From contig JBGPGE010000005.1 in NCBI GenBank assembly GCA_041483675.1, positions 16,239 through 80,238 of the forward strand: a stretch of 64,000 bases of DNA, in the 5' to 3' direction. A model generated the notes under the pieces. That model saw only the letters and a program-made list of their open reading frames with translations. It had not been told where the DNA came from and made no database searches. This DNA is from 2-12-FULL-60-19 sp041483675 (GTDB taxonomy: Bacteria; Desulfobacterota; Binatia; UBA9968). A program made the translations under genes and the position numbers. This document shows, one piece after another, positions 7,893-16,474 of the stretch. How positions within the stretch are numbered: position 1 is the stretch's first letter; every line of letters begins with the position of its first letter.

Positions 7893-7945
7893 GGCGGGAG
7901 CGGCGGTATCGGAGGGTGCGTTTCGTGCTATCGACTTTCTCCTGC

Positions 7946-10657
7946 TTACGCGGAGGCGCGCGGGGCTTCGCGGCCGCCGGGCGTCGGAACCATGCGCCGG
8001 ATCACGGGCGTGCGCTCGTAGGCCTCCAGCGTGTCGCCCTTCTTGATATCCTGAAAGCCTTCCAAGGAGAGGCCGCATTCGTAGCCGGAGGTCACCTCGC
8101 GCACGTCGTCTTTGAAGCGCTTGAGACCGTTGAGCTTGCCGTCGTGGACCACTCTCTGGTCTCGGAGCACGCGGATCAAGCTGGTGCGCTGGATCTTGCC
8201 CTCCGTCACATAGCAGCCCGCAACCGTCCCGACGCCGCTGATATTGAAGATCTCCCGGATCTCCACGCGGCCCAGAGTCTGCTCGCGGAAGCTCGGCTCG
8301 AGCAACCCTTCCATCGCCGCCCGAATGTCATTCACCACTTCGTAGATGATGCTGTAGAGACGAACATCGACGCCTTCCTGGGCCGCCAGAGCGGCGGCCT
8401 TGGTTTCGGGCCGCACGTTGAAGCCGATTACAATCGCGTTGGATGCGGTGGCCAGCAGCACGTCGCTTTCCGTAATGCCGCCGACGGAGCCGTGGATCAC
8501 TTTGAGCTTGACTTCATTTCCCGAGAGGCGATTCATCGCTTCCGCCACCGCCTCCACCGATCCATGAACGTCGCCTTTCAGCACGACGCGCAGCTCCTTG
8601 ACCTCGCCGGTCTTGATCTGGCTGTAAAGCTCGTCGAGCGAGATCTTGGTGTTTTTCACCAGCTCGGTTTCCCTCTGCTTGCTGTGGCGGTGTTCAGCGA
8701 TCTGCCTGGCCTTGGCTTCGTCCGTCAGAGCGACAAACGAATCGCCCGCCTGGGGCACGCCCTGCAAGCCGAGGATCTCCACCGGGAACGACGGCGGCGC
8801 CTGCTCGATTTTCTTTCCATGCTCGTCGATCATCGCGCGCACCCGGCCATGGAACACGCCGCAGACAAACGCATCGCCGACTTTGAGCGTTCCTTCCTGA
8901 ACCAAGACGGTGGCGACGGGGCCGCGGCCCCGGTCGAGCTTGGCCTCGATGATCGTGCCGCGCGCGAGCTTGTCGGGATTGGCCTTTACTTCAAGTACGT
9001 CGGCCTGCAACAGGATCATCTCAAGCAGGTGCGGAATACCCTCTTTGGTCTTGGCCGATACCGGGACGAAGACCGCGTCTCCGCCCCACTCCTCCGACAC
9101 GAGACCGTATTCCATTAGGCCTTTTTTCACCCGCTCGACATTCGCGTCGGCCTTGTCGATCTTGTTGATCGCCACCAACATCGGCACTTCGGCCGCGCGG
9201 GCGTGGTTGATCGCCTCGACCGTCTGCGGCATGACGCCGTCGTCGGCTGCGACGACCAGTATCACCAGGTCGGTGACCTTGGCCCCTCTCGCGCGCATCG
9301 CCGTGAACGCCTCGTGGCCCGGCGTGTCCAGGAACGTCACGCTCCGGCCGTCGACCTGAACGTGATAGGCGCCGATATGCTGCGTAATGCCGCCCGCCTC
9401 CTGCGCCGTCACGTTGGTGCTGCGAATGGCGTCCAACAGAGATGTTTTTCCATGATCCACGTGGCCCATGATGGTGACCACGGGAGGTCGCGGTTTGAGG
9501 CCGGCCTCGGGCTCTTCGATCTGATGCTCTACTTCCAACTCGCTCTCCGCGTCGAAGGCGACGTTCTCCACCTGGTGGTCGAATTCGGCGGCGACGAGCG
9601 TCGCCGTGTCCAGGTCGAGGATTTGATTGATCGTGGCCATCATCCCAAGCGCCATCAGTTTCTTGATCAGGTCGCCCGCCTTGACGCCCATGTCCCTGGC
9701 CAGGTCGCCGACGCTGATAACCCCGGCGATTCGGATCACGCGTTTGCTGGCCTTCGGAACGGTAATCTCGGTTTTTCTCTGTTCCTTGCCGGGCATCGCC
9801 CGTTTTTTCTTGGGAAAACGGCCGGAGCGGATCTCGCGCTCACGCAACTCCAGGACATCCTGCTTTTTGACGATCCGTTTCTTGTGCTTACCGGGCTTGG
9901 CGGCGGCCGCGTCGCCGGGAGCCACCGTCGCCCCTTCGGCCGGAGCAATGGGGACCGGCTCGCGCGTCGGTCGGGGGCCAGGCGCTTCACCGGGCGCCGG
10001 CCGGCGGAACGGCGGCGCCGGTTGGCTGGGCACAATCCGGGTGACGCGTTTCAGGTCGATACGGCCCAGAACCCGCCCCGTCCTCGGCGCTTCTTCGACG
10101 ATGGGCTTAGCCTTGGCGTCGACGACCGGATGCAGCGGCGCTACGGGCGTCGGAGCCGCCGCCGGGGCAGGCTCGACGGCCTCGGTTTCCAAAACCGGCA
10201 TCTCTTCTGTCGACGGTTCCAGTTCAACGATCGGCTCGTGAGCCGGAACGAAGGCCGGCTCCTCCGGAGCAGCCGCTATCGGCGCTTCGACGACCGGAGG
10301 TTCTTTGACTTCGGGTTTCGGCGGTGGGGGTTGGGTGACCACCTCGGTGCGGCTGGTCCGGCGGCGGATAACGTTCGTGCGGACACGGCGCTCGACAATC
10401 TTCTCATGCGCCTGGATCTCTCCGATGTTCTCGTCCTCGGTGGTAAAAACCCGGTCGGCGACCACCTTTTCTTCGCCGACCACCACCTGCGCCTTTACAG
10501 CCCCGGCCAGCGCCGCCTTCACGCGGACGACGTCTTCGTCTTCGAGCGCGTTCTGGGCCTTTTTCCCTTTAATGCCCAGTTTTTCGAGTTGAGCGATGAG
10601 GTCCTTGACCTCGATGCCCAACTCTTTCGCCAACACATTGACTTTAGTCTTCGCCAT
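7946..10657 (-). CDS. infB: Translation initiation factor IF-2
   Basis: IF-2 is the GTPase that brings fMet-tRNA to the 30S subunit and promotes 70S joining. The 903-residue protein starts with the IF2_N domain (AKELGIEVKDLIAQLEKLGIK), followed by a long Pro/Ala/Val-rich linker and a second IF2_N-like segment (VGDLARDMGVKAGDLIKKLM). The G domain (GHVDHGKT, DTPGHEAF, NKIDKADA) and the C-terminal beta-barrel domains come next. The frame remains open upstream to 10780, but that part encodes a dispersed repeat. The start is therefore the ATG at 10657 (MAKTKVNVLAK). Confidence 0.97.
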   Translation of the reverse strand: MAKTKVNVLAKELGIEVKDLIAQLEKLGIKGKKAQNALEDEDVVRVKAALAGAVKAQVVVGEEKVVADRVFTTEDENIGEIQAHEKIVERRVRTNVIRRRTSRTEVVTQPPPPKPEVKEPPVVEAPIAAAPEEPAFVPAHEPIVELEPSTEEMPVLETEAVEPAPAAAPTPVAPLHPVVDAKAKPIVEEAPRTGRVLGRIDLKRVTRIVPSQPAPPFRRPAPGEAPGPRPTREPVPIAPAEGATVAPGDAAAAKPGKHKKRIVKKQDVLELREREIRSGRFPKKKRAMPGKEQRKTEITVPKASKRVIRIAGVISVGDLARDMGVKAGDLIKKLMALGMMATINQILDLDTATLVAAEFDHQVENVAFDAESELEVEHQIEEPEAGLKPRPPVVTIMGHVDHGKTSLLDAIRSTNVTAQEAGGITQHIGAYHVQVDGRSVTFLDTPGHEAFTAMRARGAKVTDLVILVVAADDGVMPQTVEAINHARAAEVPMLVAINKIDKADANVERVKKGLMEYGLVSEEWGGDAVFVPVSAKTKEGIPHLLEMILLQADVLEVKANPDKLARGTIIEAKLDRGRGPVATVLVQEGTLKVGDAFVCGVFHGRVRAMIDEHGKKIEQAPPSFPVEILGLQGVPQAGDSFVALTDEAKARQIAEHRHSKQRETELVKNTKISLDELYSQIKTGEVKELRVVLKGDVHGSVEAVAEAMNRLSGNEVKLKVIHGSVGGITESDVLLATASNAIVIGFNVRPETKAAALAAQEGVDVRLYSIIYEVVNDIRAAMEGLLEPSFREQTLGRVEIREIFNISGVGTVAGCYVTEGKIQRTSLIRVLRDQRVVHDGKLNGLKRFKDDVREVTSGYECGLSLEGFQDIKKGDTLEAYERTPVIRRMVPTPGGREAPRASA

Positions 10658-10683
10658 CTCTTTTAGTCCCGTTCGACAACAAT

Positions 10684-10799
10684 TTATATCGAACACGGGC
10701 TTCAAACCCCGTGTTCGACCAAAGGGGAGAGCTGCCGCTTCTCTCCTTTGGAAACCCCATCGGCTTTGTGCCCGCCTCAAGAGGCGGGTTTACATTCAA
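10684..10799. repeat. Triple-hairpin interspersed repeat, copy A
   Basis: Three adjacent inverted repeats: CGAACACGGG...CCCGTGTTCG, CCAAAGGGGAGAG...CTCTCCTTTGG and CCCGCCTC-AA-GAGGCGGG. A near-identical copy in the same orientation is at 38918-39035. Here it lies between ylxR and infB. Confidence 0.75.
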
Positions 10800-10814
10800 C
10801 CTCTCGCGGTTAAA

Positions 10815-11066
10815 CTAACGCCCCGCGCGCAGCGCCAGCACCAATTTTTCCTTGGCCGGCCGCGTCACCTCTTGACGAAACGCCCGGTAGAGGCTCTTCC
10901 GGCGTAAAAAAGGCTCCCAGCAGCTCTCCGCCGGGTGAAGGTACCCTCCCCTGCCGTTCCCCAGTCTGTCCACTCTCAGATCTCCGCTCTCTTCAATTAC
11001 GATTCTGAGCAGCGCGCTTTGCCCGTCCACGGCGTTGCAGCCGAGACAGCTCCGCCGCGCGTTCAT
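10815..11066 (-). CDS. ylxR: YlxR (DUF448) family RNA-binding protein
   Basis: The 83 residues follow the YlxR pattern: RRSCLGCNAV, LLRIVIEESGDLRVD, then GRGGYLHPAESCWEPFLRR and LYRAF. YlxR proteins are small basic nucleic-acid-binding proteins encoded between nusA and infB. The start codon overlaps the nusA stop by 4 bases (ATGA), so translation is coupled. Confidence 0.9.
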   Translation of the reverse strand: MNARRSCLGCNAVDGQSALLRIVIEESGDLRVDRLGNGRGGYLHPAESCWEPFLRRKSLYRAFRQEVTRPAKEKLVLALRAGR

Positions 11067-12460
11067 TTTTCGGTTTCCGCCTGAGCGCCTTCGGTTTCCG
11101 CCGCGGCACTCTCGGTCTCCTTCGCGGCGTCCTCGGCTTCTTTCGCCGCATCGCTTGCCGCTTGTGCCGCCTGCGCCGCCTCGGCCTCGGCCAACACCTT
11201 AGCCTCCGCTTCCTTGCGGCGCTTCTCCACTACGTGTTCCCGGCTTGACTTGTAGATCGCCTCGGCCTTCTCGGCGCTGATCCCATCGACTTCCTTGATC
11301 ATCTCGACTTCGGCCTCCGCCAATTCCTCGGCGGACTTGAAACCGGCCTGGCATAATAGCTCCACGACCATATCGTTCACGCCCGGGATCGCTCCGAGGG
11401 AAACGCGCGCGCGCCGCGTCTCCTCTTCAAGCTCGGCCTCGCTCCGCACGTCGAGCTTCCACCCGCTCAGCCGCGCGGCCAAGCGGACGTTCTGTCCGCG
11501 CTTGCCGATGGCCAGCGAAAGCTGGTCGTCGGGAACGATGACCTCCATGCTGTGCGCGTCATCGTCGATGATGACTTTCGTCACCTTGGCGGGCGCGAGC
11601 GCGCGGCACACATATTCCGCCTGATCCGCCGTCCAATGGACGATGTCGATCTTTTCCCCGCGCAGCTCCTGGACCACCGATTGCACACGGGTCCCTTTCA
11701 TGCCGACGCAGGCGCCCACCGGATCGACATCCGCGTCGTGCGAGATAACCGCGATCTTCGCCCGCCCTCCCGGTTCGCGCGCGGCCCCTTTGACCTCGAC
11801 GATCGACTCATAAATCTCCGGCACCTCTTGCTCGAACAGTTTGGTGAGCATCGTCGGGTGCGTGCGGGAGAGCACGATCTGCGGCCCCCGGCCGGTCATC
11901 TCGACACTCAAGATCAGCGCGCGGATGCGGTCTCCCTGGCGGTACCGCTCACGGGGAACCTGCTCCTTCTCCAGCAGAATCGCGTCGGTCTTGCCCAGAT
12001 TGACGATGATATTTTTCTTCTCGAAGCGCTGGACGATGCCGTTGACCAGCTGCCCCTCGCGGCCTTTGAATTCGTTGTAGATGATTTCCCGTTCGGCGTC
12101 GCGCACCCGCTGAACGATATTCTGTTTCGCCGCTTGCGCGGCGATGCGGCCGAAGGAGCTGGTGTCGAGCTTGCTCAGCAGCTCGTCGCCGACTTCCGCG
12201 TCGGGGTCCATATTTTCCCGCGCGTCCTCCAGCGTAATCTCCACGGCGGGATCGGCGATCTGCTCGACCACCGTCTTGGCCTCGAACAGCTCCACCTCGC
12301 CGATTTCCGCGTTGTACTGCGCTTCGATCTTTCTGAGCGGGCCGAAGGTCTTCTTCGCCGCCGAAACCATGGCGTTCTCCAAGGCGCTGATGAGGATCGC
12401 CTTGTCGATGCCTTTTTCCTTGCTCACCTGCTCTATGACTCGATTCAAGTCCTGCTGCAT
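11063..12460 (-). CDS. nusA: Transcription termination/antitermination factor NusA
   Basis: NusA binds RNA polymerase and controls pausing and termination. The order is the N-terminal RNAP-binding domain, S1 (about 130-200), two KH domains (GACVGMKGTRVQSVV and LAIGKRGQNVRLAA) and a helix-hairpin-helix segment. The last ~55 residues are an Ala/Glu/Lys-rich low-complexity tail, unusual in its length. It is preceded closely by rimP (4-base gap) and overlaps ylxR. Confidence 0.96.
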   Translation of the reverse strand: MQQDLNRVIEQVSKEKGIDKAILISALENAMVSAAKKTFGPLRKIEAQYNAEIGEVELFEAKTVVEQIADPAVEITLEDARENMDPDAEVGDELLSKLDTSSFGRIAAQAAKQNIVQRVRDAEREIIYNEFKGREGQLVNGIVQRFEKKNIIVNLGKTDAILLEKEQVPRERYRQGDRIRALILSVEMTGRGPQIVLSRTHPTMLTKLFEQEVPEIYESIVEVKGAAREPGGRAKIAVISHDADVDPVGACVGMKGTRVQSVVQELRGEKIDIVHWTADQAEYVCRALAPAKVTKVIIDDDAHSMEVIVPDDQLSLAIGKRGQNVRLAARLSGWKLDVRSEAELEEETRRARVSLGAIPGVNDMVVELLCQAGFKSAEELAEAEVEMIKEVDGISAEKAEAIYKSSREHVVEKRRKEAEAKVLAEAEAAQAAQAASDAAKEAEDAAKETESAAAETEGAQAETEK

Positions 12461-12464
12461 AGGC

Positions 12465-12941
12465 TTACTTACCCCAATCGTGCTCGTAGTTGGCCTTCTC
12501 GATCGCCGCGAAACCGATACGAATCTCGACTCCGTCTTGTAACATCACGATGCCGTCGGCCACGACCTCTTTGAGCGGGCCTAAAAATGCTTTCCTGCCG
12601 TCGATCGTCTCCCGGGTACGCACCCGAATTCTTTTCCCCACAAACCCGGCAAAATGCTCGACCTTCTTGAGCACCCGGTTTATCCCCGGCGAAGAAACTT
12701 CCAGAGTATAGGGGCCGTCGAATTCCACTCCTTCGTCCAACACCTCGCCGAGCCGGCGGCTCACCCGCGTCAGGTCGTCGACCGTCGGACCGCCCGCCTT
12801 GTCGATAAAAACCCTGAGCACCCGGCTGCCGCGCCCGCCCTCCCGTCGAAACTCGATATCGACGACCTCCATCCCCTCGCCGGCTGCGACCGGATCCGCG
12901 ACCTCCCAGATACGGGATAGAACCGGATCTGCATCCATCAT
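12465..12941 (-). CDS. rimP: Ribosome maturation factor RimP
   Basis: RimP is needed for 30S maturation. The sequence shows VVDIEFRREGGRGSRVLRVFIDKAGGPTVDD, then LEVSSPGINRVLKK, which is the family signature, and the C-terminal SH3-like domain. Two adjacent ATGs (12941 and 12938) follow an AGGGG SD; the second has the better spacing. The frame is open further upstream, but that would read through a terminator-like hairpin, so I reject the longer start. Confidence 0.94.
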   Translation of the reverse strand: MMDADPVLSRIWEVADPVAAGEGMEVVDIEFRREGGRGSRVLRVFIDKAGGPTVDDLTRVSRRLGEVLDEGVEFDGPYTLEVSSPGINRVLKKVEHFAGFVGKRIRVRTRETIDGRKAFLGPLKEVVADGIVMLQDGVEIRIGFAAIEKANYEHDWGK

Positions 12942-12947
12942 ACCCCT

Positions 12948-12975
12948 AAAATAAAAAAGCGGGCAAGAGCCCACT
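12948..12975 (-). terminator. Intrinsic terminator-like hairpin in the rimP-nusA-infB leader
   Basis: On the minus strand AGTGGGC, loop TCTT and GCCCGCT form a 7-bp stem (one G-U pair), directly followed by TTTTTTATTTT. It lies just 5' of the rimP SD. Since it is upstream of rather than after a gene, it would act as an attenuator. NusA autoregulation through a leader terminator is known in Bacillus; its use here is inferred. Confidence 0.65.
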
Positions 12976-13100
12976 TTGAGTGCTAACTCCTAAAGTGTAG
13001 TCATTTTCTACCATAGCGGGAGCACTTAATGCAAGCGCCGGCCCCCCGTCCTATGTTTTCTTGAAATGGCTTATGCTATGATTTTTTCGGCGCTTTCACC

Positions 13101-14213
13101 ATGAAAAACGCGGTTATGACAGAGGCCTCCGCCGGGCAAATCTCCTGGGAGAATATCCTCACCAGCCTCGATGACGGCGTCATTCTGATCGACCGGAACG
13201 GCAAGGCTTCCTTTATGAACCAGGCGGCGGAGACTCTGACCGAGATCTCCGCGTCGCAGGCGCTTCACCAACCGCACACCGCGTTGTTTAAGAAAAACGC
13301 ATGGCTGGTCGGAATGGTGAACAAGAGCCGGCCGCCGCACCAGATCGCGAGCCGGGGCGAGGGCGATCTTACCAACCGCCGCGGCCGGCAGGTCCCGGTC
13401 AGCTTGACCGTCTCGCCGTTGCAGGACCGCTACGGACGGCCGTTGGGCAGCGTGCTCGTGCTGCGCGATCTCACCCACCGCAAGGAGCTGGAGGAAGATC
13501 TCAAGCGCTCCGACCGCCTGGCGCAGCTCGGCACGCTGGCGGCCGGTTTGGCTCACGAGGTAAAGAATCCGCTGGGCGGCATCCGGGGAGCGGCGCAGTT
13601 GATGAAACGCGAGATCGGCGCGAATGCGCCGCTGGCGCAGTACGCCGACATCGTGGTCCGCGAGGTGGACCGGGTGAACCGGCTGATCGAGCAACTCCTC
13701 GACTTGACGCGCCCCGCCACGCTTCATCTGGCGCCGCTGAATATCCATGAGTTGCTCGAAGAGGTGCTGCTGCTCGAACGCGAAGCGGTGGCGGATTGGA
13801 ACGTCGTCGTCAAGAAAAACTTCGATCCGAGCCTGCCGCCCATTGTGGGAGACCGCGCCCAGTTGACGCAGGTATTTTTGAATCTGATAAAAAACGCCTT
13901 TCAAGCGATGAACGGCAAAGGCCACTTGAATTTCGCGACCAGGATAGAGACGGACTTTCATATTCGCGAGCAGGGAAAAAAACGGAATCAGTTCATCTGG
14001 GTGGACATCGAGGACGACGGCCCGGGCATCAAGGAGGAAGACCTCCCGCACATCTTCTCTCCCTTCTTCACGACCAAGAACAACGGCAGCGGCCTCGGTT
14101 TGGCGATCTGCCATCGGATCATCAACGAGCATGGAGGCATGATCCGAGTGGAGAGCCGCGAGGGCGAAGGCGCGACGTTTAAGGTGTCGCTACTCGTAGC
14201 AGAATCAACATGA
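13101..14213 (+). CDS. NtrB-type two-component sensor histidine kinase
   Basis: A cytosolic kinase with an N-terminal PAS domain (DDGVILIDRNGKASFMNQAA, residues ~24-43), a HisKA domain with phospho-acceptor AGLAHEVKNPLGG (His ~152) and a HATPase_c domain (IEDDGPGIKEEDLPHIFSPF, TKNNGSGLGLAI). No membrane segment is seen, as in GlnL/NtrB. The stop overlaps the start of the response regulator by 4 bases. It is divergent from the rimP-nusA operon. The input signal is unknown; nitrogen status is only one possibility as no glnA or glnB is nearby. Confidence 0.92.
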   Translation: MKNAVMTEASAGQISWENILTSLDDGVILIDRNGKASFMNQAAETLTEISASQALHQPHTALFKKNAWLVGMVNKSRPPHQIASRGEGDLTNRRGRQVPVSLTVSPLQDRYGRPLGSVLVLRDLTHRKELEEDLKRSDRLAQLGTLAAGLAHEVKNPLGGIRGAAQLMKREIGANAPLAQYADIVVREVDRVNRLIEQLLDLTRPATLHLAPLNIHELLEEVLLLEREAVADWNVVVKKNFDPSLPPIVGDRAQLTQVFLNLIKNAFQAMNGKGHLNFATRIETDFHIREQGKKRNQFIWVDIEDDGPGIKEEDLPHIFSPFFTTKNNGSGLGLAICHRIINEHGGMIRVESREGEGATFKVSLLVAEST

Positions 14214-15652
14214 ATCAGGGGAAGATTTTATTCGTAGAGGACGAGGAGTCTCACCGCCGGGTGCTGAAAAAGGCCCTGGAGGACGAAGGCTACTGGGTCC
14301 AAACCGTCGAGACCGGCGCGTTGGCCCAGACGGCGCTTACCGAAAGCGACTTCGACGTCTGCCTGTTCGACATCAACCTGCCCGATATCGACGGGCTGAC
14401 GCTGCTCAAGCAGACCAAGGAGTCGGGCAACGACGCCTCCATCATCATCGTCACCGGCCGCAACACCATGCGCAACGCCATCGAGGCGATGAAAAACGGC
14501 GCGTTCGATTACGTCACCAAACCCTGGGACCTGGAGGAGATATCTCTGCTGGTCAAACGCGCTTTCGAGAGCCGCAAGCTGCTCCAGGATTTCCGCGAGC
14601 TCAAAAAAGAGGTCCGCAAAAGCTACGAGCCGGGCAACATGGTCGGATCGAGCCCGGCTATGCAGAAGGTTTACAAAGTCATCGGTCAGGTCGCCAATAC
14701 CGACGCTACCGTTTTGATTCAGGGCGAGAGCGGCACGGGAAAAGAGCTGGTGGCGAAGACGGTCCACTACAGCTCGCAACGTTGGGACAAACCTTTTACG
14801 GTCGTCCACTGCGCGGCGATTCCGAGAGAGCTTTTGGAGAGCGAGCTGTTCGGTCATGAGAAAGGCTCGTTTACGGGCGCGCTGGAGCGACGGATCGGCA
14901 AATTCGAGCTGGCCGAAGAGGGGACGCTGTTTCTCGACGAGGTGGGCGATATCCCGTTGGAGCTTCAGACGAAACTGCTGAGAGTGCTGCAAGAGCGGGA
15001 GTTCAGCCGGGTAGGCGGTAGAGAGGTCTTCAAGGCCAACGTCCGCATTCTGGCCGCCACCAATCAGGACCTCGAACGGGCGGTCAAGGAGAAGAGATTT
15101 CGCGAAGACCTCTATTTCCGCCTGAAAGTGATCCCCATTCACCTGCCACCGCTAAGAGACCGGCGAGGCGACCTTCCCCTGCTGGTCAGCCACTTCATCG
15201 ACAAGACCAACCGGGAGATGGGAACGCAGGTCTCGGGCATCTCCCCCGAAGCGCTCGCCCTGCTCGAAGACTACTCCTGGCCCGGCAATGTGCGCGAGCT
15301 GGAAAACGCGCTCATCCGCGCCGCCGTGCTCTCTCCCGGGCCGGTCCTGTTTCCTAAAGATTTCGCCCTCCAGGCTCAGACGGGCCCGACTCTACCCGAA
15401 GTGGACAGCCTCTCTCTCGAAGAGATCATTCATCGCAAGCTGGAAGATTACTTTCAACGGACAAAAGACGTGGATGTGGACAATATCTATTCCCTGGTGA
15501 TCGAGCGGGTCGAGCGGCCGTTGATCGAGCTGACACTCAAAAAAACCCGTGGCAATCAAATCCGCGCCGCGCAGATGCTGGGCATCAACCGCAACACCCT
15601 GCGCAAAAAGATCGCCGACCTCCGGATCAACGTAAAAAAAGAACCTGGCTAA
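14210..15652 (+). CDS. NtrC-family sigma54-dependent response regulator
   Basis: The 480-residue activator has a receiver domain (phospho-acceptor Asp near residue 54 in CLFDINLPDIDGL), an AAA+ domain with Walker A GESGTGKE (~172-179), GHEKGSFTGA and Walker B GTLFLDEVGDI, and a C-terminal Fis-type helix-turn-helix (GNQIRAAQMLGINRNTLRKKI). It should open sigma54 promoters when phosphorylated by the kinase encoded upstream. The sigma54-contact loop reads GSFTGA instead of the consensus GAFTGA. Confidence 0.94.
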   Translation: MNQGKILFVEDEESHRRVLKKALEDEGYWVQTVETGALAQTALTESDFDVCLFDINLPDIDGLTLLKQTKESGNDASIIIVTGRNTMRNAIEAMKNGAFDYVTKPWDLEEISLLVKRAFESRKLLQDFRELKKEVRKSYEPGNMVGSSPAMQKVYKVIGQVANTDATVLIQGESGTGKELVAKTVHYSSQRWDKPFTVVHCAAIPRELLESELFGHEKGSFTGALERRIGKFELAEEGTLFLDEVGDIPLELQTKLLRVLQEREFSRVGGREVFKANVRILAATNQDLERAVKEKRFREDLYFRLKVIPIHLPPLRDRRGDLPLLVSHFIDKTNREMGTQVSGISPEALALLEDYSWPGNVRELENALIRAAVLSPGPVLFPKDFALQAQTGPTLPEVDSLSLEEIIHRKLEDYFQRTKDVDVDNIYSLVIERVERPLIELTLKKTRGNQIRAAQMLGINRNTLRKKIADLRINVKKEPG

Positions 15653-15710
15653 CAGGCCACCCACAAAGCCTCATATGCTTCTTTGTGTCAAAAGTCGGGG
15701 TGCCCCGAAT

Positions 15711-15798
15711 GTCATTCCCGCGGAAGCGGGAATCCAGTTCTCCTTGAATTCCCTGGATTCCGGCTCTCGCGTGCATCGGCCCACTCGGCCGGAATGAC
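15711..15798. repeat. dRS3/REP-like inverted element
   Basis: The ends GTCATTCCCGCGGAAGCGGG and CCGGAATGAC are inverted, with an internal CCAG...CTGG pair. It occupies the gap between the ntrC-type gene and thiE. Confidence 0.7.
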
Positions 15799-15840
15799 GG
15801 TCGGAGTCGCGTGGGTTCTGAGGCACCATACTGAGATAGT

Positions 15841-16467
15841 ATGTCTAACCGTCTCCTCCCCTCCCCTCTCTACGCGATTCTCGATACAAGCCTGGGCAGA
15901 GGGCGTTCGCCGACTGCAATTCTGCGCGAATTCCTCAAAGGCGGCGCGAAGCTCATCCAACTCCGCGCCAAGGAATTGACCTCGGCCGAATTTTTCAACG
16001 TAGCGAAAGAAGCCTCCCGCCTCGCTCACGAAGCCGGCGCGATCTTCATCGTCAACGATCGCTTAGACATCGCCCTCGCGTCCAACGCCGACGGCGTCCA
16101 CCTCGGCCAGGAAGATTTACCGTTGAACGTGGCCAGAAAAATCCTCGGCAAAGCAAAACTCATCGGCGTCTCCACCCACGACCTCTCTCAAGCGCGCGAA
16201 GCCGAGCGCGACGGCGCCGACTACATCGGCTTCGGCCCCATCTTCGGAACGACGACGAAGGAGACCCGCTACTCCCCGCGCGGCCTGGAGATGCTGCGCG
16301 AAATCCGCAAGACGGTGAAACTTCCTGTCGTCGCAATCGGTGGGATAACGGAGAGCAATGTAACTCAGGTGTGGCAGGCAGGCGCGGACAGCGCAGCGAT
16401 TATTAGTGATTTAATGGGAGCGGAGGATGTGGCGGAAAAAACAAAAAGGATCTTAGCTCTGCATTAA
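15841..16467 (+). CDS. thiE: Thiamine phosphate synthase
   Basis: ThiE couples HMP-PP with thiazole phosphate to give thiamine phosphate. The 208 residues show the TIM-barrel signatures IQLRAKEL, IFIVNDRLDIALASNADGVHLGQED, IGVSTHDL, ADYIGFGPIFGTTTK and VVAIGGIT. No other thiamine gene is adjacent and no TPP riboswitch is found upstream, where a REP element lies instead. Confidence 0.95.
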   Translation: MSNRLLPSPLYAILDTSLGRGRSPTAILREFLKGGAKLIQLRAKELTSAEFFNVAKEASRLAHEAGAIFIVNDRLDIALASNADGVHLGQEDLPLNVARKILGKAKLIGVSTHDLSQAREAERDGADYIGFGPIFGTTTKETRYSPRGLEMLREIRKTVKLPVVAIGGITESNVTQVWQAGADSAAIISDLMGAEDVAEKTKRILALH

Positions 16468-16474
16468 GGTCTCC

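Noticed and set aside
9203..10666. Long open frame on the plus strand opposite infB
   Set aside because: It is the complement of a GC-rich conserved gene, has no SD, and its product has the low-complexity Arg/Gly composition of an antisense shadow.
10658..10780. N-terminal extension of IF-2
   Set aside because: The extra codons translate the triple-hairpin repeat, which also occurs at 38918-39035; family conservation starts at MAKTKVNV.
12976..13100. Initiator tRNA gene upstream of rimP as in E. coli
   Set aside because: No cloverleaf or TTCRANNC T-arm is found in the leader.
15653..15840. TPP riboswitch before thiE (a CTGAGAT string occurs near 15831)
   Set aside because: The rest of the THI box and the paired stems are missing; the gap is a dRS3-like element.
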